This document shows, piece by piece, positions 1-5,438 of a stretch of DNA of 12,675 nt. The DNA is taken from contig QMXQ01000024.1 in assembly GCA_003662205.1 (NCBI GenBank), forward strand, positions 1 through 12,675, written 5' to 3'. Both the position numbers and the translations under genes were made by a program. Every line of letters begins with the position of its first letter. Position 1 is the first letter of the stretch. The notes under the pieces were generated by a model, which saw only the letters and a program-made list of their open reading frames with translations, was not told where the DNA came from and searched no databases. This stretch comes from Candidatus Bathyarchaeota archaeon (GTDB lineage Archaea > Thermoproteota > Bathyarchaeia > TCS64).

Positions 1-1
1 C

Positions 2-262
2 ATCCACCTCGCATCCGGGTTCCTTGCCGGCTATCCCCCGTGCCCGTACATTAGAGACTTCATCCAGTACATCGAGAACTACGTCGGCCTGCCCGTCGTC
101 GTCGGCACCCATCCCATGCCGCAGAACTACATCGACGCCCACGAGGCGGCCGGCGACTGGGATAGGGCTGGCGTAAGGGAGTTCCTAGCTGACCTGGTGA
201 ACGACAAGGAAGCCTCCCTAAGATACGACTCAACGAGGCCGGACTTTCTCAAGAGGAAGTAG
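2..262 (+). CDS. C-terminal part of a CGGC-domain-like protein (5' end outside window)
   Basis: An open frame enters from the left edge and ends at TAG 260-262, giving about 86 residues. It reads IHLASGFLAGYPPCPYIRDF near the start and then GLPVVVGTHPMPQ. The combination of an Ile-His-Leu-Ala-Ser strand, a Pro-Pro-Cys-Pro segment, a helix, and a strand ending Val-Gly-Thr-His-Pro resembles the C-terminal half of the CGGC family, small proteins of unknown function thought to bind metal through Cys and His. This is recognition from memory, not a search. The first Cys-Gly-Gly-Cys motif would lie upstream of the window and cannot be seen. The gene converges on the interrupted amidohydrolase with 29 bp between stops, a stretch that holds nothing more than a C-rich run. 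The CDS is secure; the family is moderate to low confidence. Confidence 0.6.
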   Translation: MHLASGFLAGYPPCPYIRDFIQYIENYVGLPVVVGTHPMPQNYIDAHEAAGDWDRAGVREFLADLVNDKEASLRYDSTRPDFLKRK

Positions 263-291
263 AGAAGCCTCCCCTCCCACCTCACGGGGCT

Positions 292-1533
292 CTAGAGCAG
301 CCCTTTTTTGACTGCCTCCGTCAGCAGGGAGCCGGCGGCCATGAACTCCTCCGCCGCTCGGCTGGTGATGATCTCCGCCGCCCTCTGGGCCTCGGCTATC
401 ACCTGTTCCTCGTCCATGGTCAGCACTCTGCCCTCCTTCATCACTACCTTGCCGTCGATGATGGCGGCCTCGACCTCGTCGCCTCGGGCGCTGTAGACGA
501 TGTTTGGGGCGATGTTCTTGACGGGTCTGGATATGATGGGCGTCATGTGGGGCGCTTTCAGGTTGAGGATGATGAGGTCCGCCTTCTTCCCGGGCTCTAG
601 GGACCCGATCTGGTCGCCGAGGCCGATGGCCGTCGCCCCCTCGATGGTCGCGATCCTCAGCGTCTTCCACGCCGGCAGGACCGTCGGGTTCCTGTGCCGG
701 GTCTTGTTCAGCAGGGCTGCCACCTTCATCTCCATCAGCATGTTGTGGCAGTTGTTGCCGCTCGCCTGATCGGAGCCGAGGGCAGCCGATCGGCCACCGG
801 AGGCGAGGTAGAGCGCGAGGGGCGGGGTTATCCCGTCGATGATGCCGATGCTTGAGGGGCAGCTCACGTAGCGGACGCCCCGGGCCGCCAGCAGGGCTAC
901 CTCCTCGTCGGAGGCCTGGTGGCAGTGGGCCGCGAGGAGCCCGTCGTCGAGGAAGCCGATCTCGTCGAGGAAGCGCACCGTCGTCGTCCCGTATCTCAGC
1001 CGCATCTGGATGGCCTCGCGGCCCCCCTGGGCCACGTGCATGTGCATCAGCAGTCCTCTCTCCTCCGCCTCCTCCTTCACCCTGAGGAGGAGCTCCTTGC
1101 TCATCATGTCGGCGGCGTGGGGCGCCAGCATGCAGGTGATCCTCCCGTCGGCGGCCCCGTCCCACCGCTCCACGAACTCGATGCTCTGCTTCAGCTTCCT
1201 CTCCCCGATATCGGGGAAGAAGATGTAGGGCTTGTGGGGATCCGGCCTGGAGCCGGGGCCGATCTCGTTGATGGTGCTGGCGAGGCGCGCTCGGACGCCC
1301 GACGGGGCGAAGACCCGCTCAGCCAGGGGCGCCATGTCTGAGCCGACCTCGCCGAAGCAGGTGGTCCCCGACCTCAGGGCCTCCAGGACGCCGAGGGCGG
1401 CGCCTTTCAGCCTGTGCTCGGGCTCGATGTGCCTCGCGAAGGGTGCCATCGTCTTCAGCATCCACTCGATCTCGGGGACGTCCTGTGCCTCCCCTCGGAG
1501 AAGGCTCAGCGAGGTGTGGATGTGGGCATACAT
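292..1533 (-). CDS. MtaD/SAH-deaminase-type amidohydrolase, C-terminal part, interrupted by the element
   Basis: This is the larger fragment of a metal-dependent amidohydrolase of the group that includes 5'-methylthioadenosine/S-adenosylhomocysteine deaminase and chlorohydrolases. Residues after the restart are MYAHIHTSLSLL; the His-Ile-His pair is the first metal motif. Later signatures are LAPHA (His139), MHMHVAQ (His164, His166), AAHCHQ (His203), a Val-Ser-Cys-Pro-Ser-Ser strand, and ALGSDQASGNN (Asp255), all in the usual order. The C-terminal strand GKKADLIILNL is the typical composite beta domain. The N-terminal 71 residues are missing here and are found at 10384-10623. The ATG at 1531-1533 and the Tyr codon come from the integrated element's att arm, not from the host gene, so this start is a by-product of integration. 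Whether the fragment is expressed is unknown; without the N-terminal beta strands it is probably inactive. The exact substrate cannot be told from sequence. Confidence 0.9.
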   Translation of the reverse strand: MYAHIHTSLSLLRGEAQDVPEIEWMLKTMAPFARHIEPEHRLKGAALGVLEALRSGTTCFGEVGSDMAPLAERVFAPSGVRARLASTINEIGPGSRPDPHKPYIFFPDIGERKLKQSIEFVERWDGAADGRITCMLAPHAADMMSKELLLRVKEEAEERGLLMHMHVAQGGREAIQMRLRYGTTTVRFLDEIGFLDDGLLAAHCHQASDEEVALLAARGVRYVSCPSSIGIIDGITPPLALYLASGGRSAALGSDQASGNNCHNMLMEMKVAALLNKTRHRNPTVLPAWKTLRIATIEGATAIGLGDQIGSLEPGKKADLIILNLKAPHMTPIISRPVKNIAPNIVYSARGDEVEAAIIDGKVVMKEGRVLTMDEEQVIAEAQRAAEIITSRAAEEFMAAGSLLTEAVKKGLL

Positions 1534-1544
1534 AACTTATAGTT
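1515..1544 (+). other. attL
   Basis: The left junction consists of the host arm TGTGGAT (1515-1521), central GTGGGC (1522-1527) and the element arm (1528-1544) that begins ATACATAACTT. The same six central bases recur in attR. The host half is codons of the amidohydrolase metal-binding motif read on the minus strand. The element arm also contains a small dyad, TAACT at 1533-1537 facing AGTTA at 1541-1545. Confidence 0.85.
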
Positions 1545-1547
1545 ACA

Positions 1548-1555
1548 TTAATATA
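1548..1555 (+). promoter_or_regulatory. TATA-like box of the integrase gene
   Basis: TTAATATA lies about 33 bp upstream of the integrase ATG in an AT-rich stretch immediately inside attL. With the usual archaeal spacing of about 26 bp from TATA centre to start site, transcription would begin near 1578, leaving a roughly 10-nt leader that contains GGATGTGAT, a one-mismatch Shine-Dalgarno directly before the ATG. The same AT-rich stretch could also fire leftward toward the amidohydrolase fragment, but its spacing to the ATG at 1533 is poor. Confidence 0.45.
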
Positions 1556-1587
1556 GTACGTGCGTTCGACCACTATGCGGATGTGAT

Positions 1588-2730
1588 ATGCCCGCTCCGC
1601 TGGTCGATCTAAAGGGCGTTGAATTGGATGAGACGGTGACGCGGTACCTGGAGACGAGGAGCCCCAGCACCGCCCGGGCCTATGAGAAGTGCCTGAAGCG
1701 GTTCGTGGTGTTCTATGGGAGGCCGTTCCGAGACTTCCTTCAGCAGGTGGATGAGGAGAGGAGGCGGAACCTCGACCGCCCCATCCATGAGAAGGTGCGC
1801 CCTGGGGAGGACGTCATCCGCCGCTTCATCAAGTGGCACAGGGAGGCCGGTTACAGCAACTACTCCACCCTCCAGAGCCTGGCGGCCATACAGAACATAC
1901 TGAAGTTCTACGGCGTGGAGATGAGCTTCAGATTCATCGATACCCCGCCGGCCAGGCCCATGAAGGAGAACGAGAAGCATGAGTGGACCCTGGATCAAGT
2001 CAGGGAGTTCGTGAAGGCAGCCGACTACGTCCGCGACAAGGCCTTCATCCTCTTCGCCTTCCAGAGCGGACTCAGCATCAGCGACGTATTGAGCTTGGAC
2101 TACGGCGACATAAAGAGGGAGTACGAGGCCGGCGTCCTCCCAATGGCGGTGGAGAAGTACAGGGAGAAGACGAACGTGCGGATACGCACCTTCGTCGGGG
2201 CCGACGCCGTCCGATACCTCCGGCTATACCTGGAGAGCCGCCCAGACATCAAGCCCGAGGACCCGCTCTTCGTTCAGCTCGGAAGCGACAAGAGGGCCAC
2301 GCCGGCCAGCATCCAAGCTAGGCTGCGCAAGATCGCGAAGAAGCTGAACTTCATCTACAGGGAGGACCTTGAGAACGGGTACAACCCAGCGCGTCCCCAC
2401 TCACTACGGTCCGCGTTCCGGTCGGCGCTGACGGGGAAGATGGACGGCGACCTCATCGAGTACTTCATGGCCCACCGGCTGCCTCAGCAGAAGTCGGCGT
2501 ACATCAACTTGAGCCTTGACGCCCTCAGGGAGATATACGCGAGCTTCGAGCACCTGCTGAGCATAGAGAAGACAAGCAGACAAGTTATGGAGGAGACGAA
2601 GCAAGAACTCGATCCAGAGACGGCTCAGATGGTGATGGAGGTCTACAGCATGGTTAAGGAGCTTCAGAAACAGGTCATGAATCTCATAAGGCGCGTCGAG
2701 AGACTAGAAAAGTCTGAAAAAGAGAGATAA
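1588..2730 (+). CDS. Tyrosine recombinase (integrase) with atypical active site
   Basis: This 380-residue protein should catalyse insertion and excision of the element. Residues 15-115 form an N-terminal core-binding (SAM-like) domain containing SPSTARAYEKCLKRF. The catalytic domain runs from about 133 to 328. Visible active-site parts are the His-Ser-Leu-Arg box (His271, Arg274), His296, and the nucleophile Tyr305 in SAYINLS; the 9-residue spacing from His296 to Tyr305 is canonical. Lys190 or Lys194 in the beta-hairpin is the likely catalytic lysine. The segment that normally reads Gly-Leu-Arg-x-Ser-Glu reads GLSISD here, so the first catalytic arginine is replaced by Ser163. From about 330 to 378 the tail is a predicted coiled coil (VMEVYSMVKELQKQVMNLI) that could drive multimerisation. 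The gene lies just inside attL, the usual place, and is intact. It converges on hicA with 40 bp of AT-rich spacer that shows no clear hairpin. Confidence 0.92.
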   Translation: MPAPLVDLKGVELDETVTRYLETRSPSTARAYEKCLKRFVVFYGRPFRDFLQQVDEERRRNLDRPIHEKVRPGEDVIRRFIKWHREAGYSNYSTLQSLAAIQNILKFYGVEMSFRFIDTPPARPMKENEKHEWTLDQVREFVKAADYVRDKAFILFAFQSGLSISDVLSLDYGDIKREYEAGVLPMAVEKYREKTNVRIRTFVGADAVRYLRLYLESRPDIKPEDPLFVQLGSDKRATPASIQARLRKIAKKLNFIYREDLENGYNPARPHSLRSAFRSALTGKMDGDLIEYFMAHRLPQQKSAYINLSLDALREIYASFEHLLSIEKTSRQVMEETKQELDPETAQMVMEVYSMVKELQKQVMNLIRRVERLEKSEKER

Positions 2731-2770
2731 ACAGCGAAAGACCTAATAATATATCAAGAACAGTTTCGTA

Positions 2771-2983
2771 TCATTTCAAATGTTGATAAAAACCTTCTTT
2801 AAAATCTCCTGAACTCTTTATTATGTGATTTAATGTTCCTTTTTTCAATTCTCTATGTAATGGAACAGTAAAAGGCTTAGTATCTTGTTTATATGCAACA
2901 ACATGAGAACCTTTTCCACGACGAAGTTCAAATCCTTTTTTTTCTAATGCTTTTAAAGCATCCTGCCCCGAAATAGGTCCCAT
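2771..2983 (-). CDS. hicA: HicA-family toxin (mRNA interferase)
   Basis: The product has 70 residues, typical for HicA, which has a small double-stranded-RNA-binding-like fold and cleaves mRNA. The order of motifs is diagnostic: GQDALKALEKKGFEL, then RRGKGSHVVAYK with the catalytic-type His27 of the Gly-Ser-His motif, then FTVPLHRELKKGTLNHIIK. The gene follows hicB with 5 bp between them; AAGGTGACTT at the end of hicB can serve as a ribosome binding site. Base composition is clearly more AT-rich than the integrase upstream or the operon downstream, suggesting the module was acquired separately. Likely role: stabilisation of the element, or anti-phage abortive infection. Confidence 0.9.
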   Translation of the reverse strand: MGPISGQDALKALEKKGFELRRGKGSHVVAYKQDTKPFTVPLHRELKKGTLNHIIKSSGDFKEGFYQHLK

Positions 2984-2988
2984 TTATT

Positions 2989-3291
2989 TTAAGTCACCTT
3001 AGTGTCTCTATCTTTTAAAAATTCTTTAAGTGTTTGAATAGCTTCCTCTAAATCTTTTATAGCTTCTTCTTCTGTTTCACCTTGACCAACAGCCCCCGGA
3101 TATTCTGAAGAAAAAGCTACAAAGCCACCTTCTTCTTGGGGTTCTAGATAAAAAGGTAAAGCATCTTCTAATAGGGTCACTACCTTTTGAGGTAAAATAG
3201 AAGAAATTGCGTCGAAGAGGTGTTGTGGACCATTAAGGAATGAAGTATCCCATGAATTTCTTTCTATATACGGGATAAGATTATAGCTCAT
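2989..3291 (-). CDS. hicB: HicB-like antitoxin
   Basis: The product has 100 residues from the ATG at 3289-3291, which is preceded by a strong AAGGAGGTTA site (3296-3305); the upstream TTG would ignore it. Residues 53-90 match the partial RNase H fold of HicB: EEGGFVAF, then PGAVGQGETEEEAIKDLEEAI. The first 45 residues are an extension I do not recognise. No C-terminal ribbon-helix-helix or HTH segment is visible, so this antitoxin may lack its own DNA-binding domain and rely on another factor for autoregulation (inference). Its start overlaps the stop of the upstream gene by one base (TGATG), so the three minus-strand genes are probably translationally coupled. The antitoxin-first order is the reverse of the commonest hicAB order but is known. 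Confidence 0.85.
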   Translation of the reverse strand: MSYNLIPYIERNSWDTSFLNGPQHLFDAISSILPQKVVTLLEDALPFYLEPQEEGGFVAFSSEYPGAVGQGETEEEAIKDLEEAIQTLKEFLKDRDTKVT

Positions 3292-3572
3292 CAACTAACC
3301 TCCTTTGGTTCTTTCATGAGTTCCTTAGGAACTTCAGCAACAACGATTACGGTATGACGAATATTGTATAAAGGCTCTCCTCGATCCTCGAGATAAAAAA
3401 TATCTCCTGTTTCAGGATCTATACCCCTCGATATTTTACTAGCAACAAGTTTAGCACGTAATATTGTTCCATCTTCAAGTTCATAAATGTTCCAATCCTC
3501 TCGAATGGTTTTAAATTTTAAGTCTTTACCCCTGATCAGACCTTTTGGACTTGGAATATAGGACTCGCCCAT
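3291..3572 (-). CDS. Unknown protein, first gene of the hicBA operon
   Basis: I chose the ATG at 3570-3572 because AGGTG lies just upstream with good spacing; the frame stays open to a TTG at 3663-3665, but that extension is low-complexity and has no ribosome binding site. The 93-residue product is rich in beta strands: IREDWNIYELEDGTILRAKL, then a segment DPETGDIFYLEDRGEPLYN, then HTVIVVAEVPKEL. It has no signal peptide or membrane segment. The stop overlaps the hicB start, so it is co-expressed with the toxin-antitoxin pair. I do not recognise the family. It might be an accessory or DNA-binding partner of the antitoxin, but nothing in the sequence proves that. Confidence 0.65.
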   Translation of the reverse strand: MGESYIPSPKGLIRGKDLKFKTIREDWNIYELEDGTILRAKLVASKISRGIDPETGDIFYLEDRGEPLYNIRHTVIVVAEVPKELMKEPKEVS

Positions 3573-3607
3573 CGATGTTACACCTATAAAAGGGTTCGTA
3601 AACCTCG

Positions 3608-3615
3608 TTTTAAAG
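3608..3615 (-). promoter_or_regulatory. Candidate TATA box of the hicBA operon
   Basis: CTTTAAAA, read on the minus strand, ends about 35 nt before the ATG at 3572. Standard spacing would place the start site about 13 nt upstream of that ATG, enough to include its AGGTG ribosome binding site. Several other A/T runs are near, so this is the best of several candidates rather than a firm call. Confidence 0.35.
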
Positions 3616-3671
3616 CCTTTGTTCACACTTTTTAAGTTTAATGGATTACTAATAATAGACAACAATTTTAA

Positions 3672-3926
3672 ACCGATTTACAAAATCCGCTGAAGCCAAG
3701 TCAGATAAGCCAATGGATCACAGACGAAACAGGATACAAATATAGAACCGTGGCTGAGTATTTAGATGTAAAATATAAAAACCCTGCATCCGTCGCAGGG
3801 AGTAAACTAACACCGCGTCCAAAGAAAACCTCCGTTGTCTCTCAAGTTGAGGCGAAGTTAGGTCGTGAGGTCGTCGAACGGCTGGAGAGGAGGGAGAGTT
3901 CAGTTAAGCCTCAATCTGACGTTTAA
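3672..3926 (+). pseudogene. Small open frame or gene remnant
   Basis: Between the hicBA operon and the convergent winged-helix gene, a plus-strand frame stays open for 84 codons to TAA 3924-3926. It reads WITDETGYKYRTVAEYLDV in the middle and later QVEAKLGREVVERLERRESS, which looks like real protein. However, it has no ATG; the only plausible start is GTG 3750-3752, giving 58 residues, without a ribosome binding site. Its end overlaps the last codons of the winged-helix gene. I read it as a remnant of a longer gene left in a patchwork region, but a short leaderless gene is not excluded. Nothing else is visible in 3573-3903. Confidence 0.3.
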
Positions 3927-4470
3927 ACTCTCGACGAACCCGTTTAAGCAACTTACCATTCGAGACGGCTAAAACCCTCTTTTTATATTTGTTAGGCAGT
4001 TTTGAAAGTCGCCTCTCCATCCAAGCCCCGCCCATATTTATCACATCATCAACATCGAGGCCGCTTTTCACCATCATCAAGGATACGGAGATAAGGCCCC
4101 GCATTATCTCATCCCGCTTCTTGTATCCTTCAAGGGCCTCGTAGAAATCATGCAGTTTAGCTATGAGTGGGTCTAACCCCCTTTGAACCCCTAGAACTGA
4201 GAAGTCATCAGTTTCATGAATGTAACGACCGACCCCGGCGGTCGTGACTCCGAAGGTTCTAGCTGGACGCCCCCGGCCGCGCGGCTGGTCTTTACTCAGC
4301 TCTGAGACTAAGCCTTTTTCAATAAGTGTGTTAAGAGGTCGAGACACATATGAGAAGTGTTCTTTTTTTAGAATCATTAATATCTGTTTGAGCTTTAAAC
4401 CCCCCTTATTTTTAGCTAGAAGTGTTAATATTTCCTTCTCAACCCCTCCTAACTTAACGGGTTCCAACAA
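3904..4470 (-). CDS. Winged-helix transcriptional regulator
   Basis: The product is 188 residues from TTG 4468-4470, which has GGGGGTG just upstream (4473-4479) and fits a start site near 4491 predicted from the TATA-like run at 4512-4523. A longer frame begins at TTG 4498-4500. The first 80 residues form a winged helix-turn-helix of MarR/PadR type: LGGVEKEILTLLAKNKGG, a recognition-helix segment with SRPLNTLIEKGLV, and a basic wing RGRGRPARTFGVTTAG. The rest is helical and basic (KRVRREFKRQIEA at the end), probably for dimerisation. It is transcribed divergently from the ribbon-helix-helix gene, so it may control both promoters and thereby the replication operon. It shares the AT-rich composition of the toxin-antitoxin block. 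Confidence 0.8.
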   Translation of the reverse strand: MLEPVKLGGVEKEILTLLAKNKGGLKLKQILMILKKEHFSYVSRPLNTLIEKGLVSELSKDQPRGRGRPARTFGVTTAGVGRYIHETDDFSVLGVQRGLDPLIAKLHDFYEALEGYKKRDEIMRGLISVSLMMVKSGLDVDDVINMGGAWMERRLSKLPNKYKKRVLAVSNGKLLKRVRREFKRQIEA

Positions 4471-4510
4471 CCACACCCCCTTATTTAGTAACGCCAACAA
4501 TTTTCTATAT

Positions 4511-4530
4511 CAATAAAAATACTATTTAAT
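4511..4530. promoter_or_regulatory. Divergent promoter with dyad operator candidate
   Basis: This AT-rich stretch separates the winged-helix gene (left) from the replication operon (right). It contains a perfect dyad, AAATA-C-TATTT at 4517-4527, overlapping TATA-like sequence for both directions: minus-strand TATTTTTATT and plus-strand TACTATTTAA. The plus-strand box predicts a start near 4549, almost at the ATG 4550, suggesting a leaderless transcript. Binding by either divergent regulator would block both promoters; this is inference. Confidence 0.4.
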
Positions 4531-4549
4531 GTTTTCGCCTTGCATCTGT

Positions 4550-4717
4550 ATGATTACGATGGCCGGAAGATGTGTGGCAACTCGCATCCCCCCAGCTATG
4601 GTCGAGAAAATATCTGAACTGATCAAGAGCGGTCAGTACCTGCATTTTGCCGACTTTCTCAGATGCGCCATTCGTACCGAGCTTGAGAAGAACGGTAGGG
4701 GGTCTCAGAGTGAGTGA
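4550..4717 (+). CDS. Ribbon-helix-helix (CopG/ParD-like) DNA-binding protein
   Basis: From ATG 4550 the product is 55 residues. An earlier in-frame ATG at 4529 lies inside the promoter, so 4550 is preferred. The core is RCVATRIPPAMVEKISELIK followed by SGQYLHFADFLRCAIRTELEK: a short basic beta strand, a helix, a turn and a second helix, the ribbon-helix-helix pattern. Such proteins bind DNA as dimers and often repress plasmid copy-number or partition operons. It is the first gene of the rightward operon and overlaps the next frame by 8 bp. The start of return to GC-rich sequence falls here. No toxin partner of ParE or RelE type follows it. Confidence 0.75.
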   Translation: MITMAGRCVATRIPPAMVEKISELIKSGQYLHFADFLRCAIRTELEKNGRGSQSE

Positions 4718-5057
4718 CGGTAAGGTCGTGCTGGACGCCGACCAATACCTCAAACTACTCGACAGCCTACAGAAAACCCTCGACGAACTCAGGTCGATAG
4801 GAGCCAAAGGATTCACCTCGAGGGGCGTACCCGCGGACATCGAAATCAGCGCCATCAACTGGATGCGGAAGGAGAAGCAGCCCGCCGCGCCCGGCGATAA
4901 GTGGGCTTGGGCCTTCGCCTACGACAGAGACGGGAACCCCGTCAACGCGAAGCTCATCGACGCCCTGAAGAGGTATGAGAAGGTCAGGGTCGGCGACTAC
5001 GAGATCAGCCTCGGCGGACGCGATGGACGGCTTCTTAACAGGAGGCTCGCAAAGTGA
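4710..5057 (+). CDS. Hypothetical protein, replication operon
   Basis: The product is 115 residues from GTG 4710-4712, preceded by a G-rich GGTAGGGGGT run (4694-4703); the frame extends upstream to 4647 but that part only shadows the previous gene. Visible features are an N-terminal helix VLDADQYLKLLDSLQKTLDE, a segment DIEISAINWMRKEKQPA, a WAWAFAYDRDG strand-turn, and a basic end GRDGRLLNRRLAK. There is no membrane segment or cysteine motif. Its place between a regulator and the replication ATPase suggests an accessory DNA-binding or single-strand-binding role, but no family is recognised. Confidence 0.7.
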   Translation: MSDGKVVLDADQYLKLLDSLQKTLDELRSIGAKGFTSRGVPADIEISAINWMRKEKQPAAPGDKWAWAFAYDRDGNPVNAKLIDALKRYEKVRVGDYEISLGGRDGRLLNRRLAK

Positions 5058-5260
5058 TGTCAGGGTTCGAGGTGCCTGTTGATCCTCGCAATGGGCAGAG
5101 CCCCGCCGTCTCCCTGCCTACGGAGACGGAGACGTTCAGCCCCAGTCTCATGGACGTTATTCATGAACTCCGACAGCTCCGAGAATTGCTGCGACTCTTG
5201 GAGATACGCGTCGACGCCTTGGAGAGGAGGAGAAAGATAGATGGAACGCGGCATCTTTAG
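5054..5260 (+). CDS. Small coiled-coil protein
   Basis: The product is 68 residues (67 from the ATG at 5057). GGAGG at 5041-5045 is well placed for the GTG 5054, and the stop of the previous gene overlaps as GTGATG. The N-terminal half is Pro/Ser/Thr-rich and probably disordered. The C-terminal half, VIHELRQLRELLRLLEIRVD followed by ALERRR, is a leucine-heptad coiled coil with a basic end. It is probably an oligomerising accessory of the operon; the function is unknown. Confidence 0.65.
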   Translation: MMSGFEVPVDPRNGQSPAVSLPTETETFSPSLMDVIHELRQLRELLRLLEIRVDALERRRKIDGTRHL

Positions 5261-5438
5261 AAACGCTGACGGCAGCCGTTCTGTCCTTGTGAAATTGAAG
5301 GGCGAACGTCGGCTCCTCCTCGACATCAAAGCCTCCTTGGAGAGGGAGTATATCGCCATCCCGACTTCGCGGCTTCGTCAGAACGACAGGGATCTGGGGG
5401 TTCACATGTACATTGTGGTGGTGGGGAGGCGGGAGTGA
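5241..5438 (+). CDS. Small basic hypothetical protein
   Basis: The product is 65 residues from ATG 5241, with GGAGAGGAGG (5221-5230) upstream. It overlaps the end of the previous frame by 20 bp and the next start by 4 bp. It reads as alternating strands, RSVLVKLKGERRLLLDIKAS, then EYIAIPTSRL, then VHMYIVVVGRRE. The beta-rich, basic character would suit a nucleic-acid-binding small barrel, but this is only an impression. No family is recognised. Confidence 0.6.
   Translation: MERGIFRNADGSRSVLVKLKGERRLLLDIKASLEREYIAIPTSRLRQNDRDLGVHMYIVVVGRRE

Noticed and set aside
230..1165. Long minus-strand frame of 311 codons inside the amidohydrolase region
   Set aside because: It is extremely rich in Arg, Gly, Pro and His, without any motif. 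It is a GC-driven shadow of the real amidohydrolase frame on the same strand.
1500..1600. tRNA gene as attachment target
   Set aside because: I looked for a cloverleaf on both strands at both junctions. The flanks are clearly protein-coding and contain no T-loop or acceptor stem.
1588..2730. SSV-type integrase split by integration
   Set aside because: The integrase frame is complete from core-binding domain to tail, lies wholly inside attL, and attR holds no integrase fragment.
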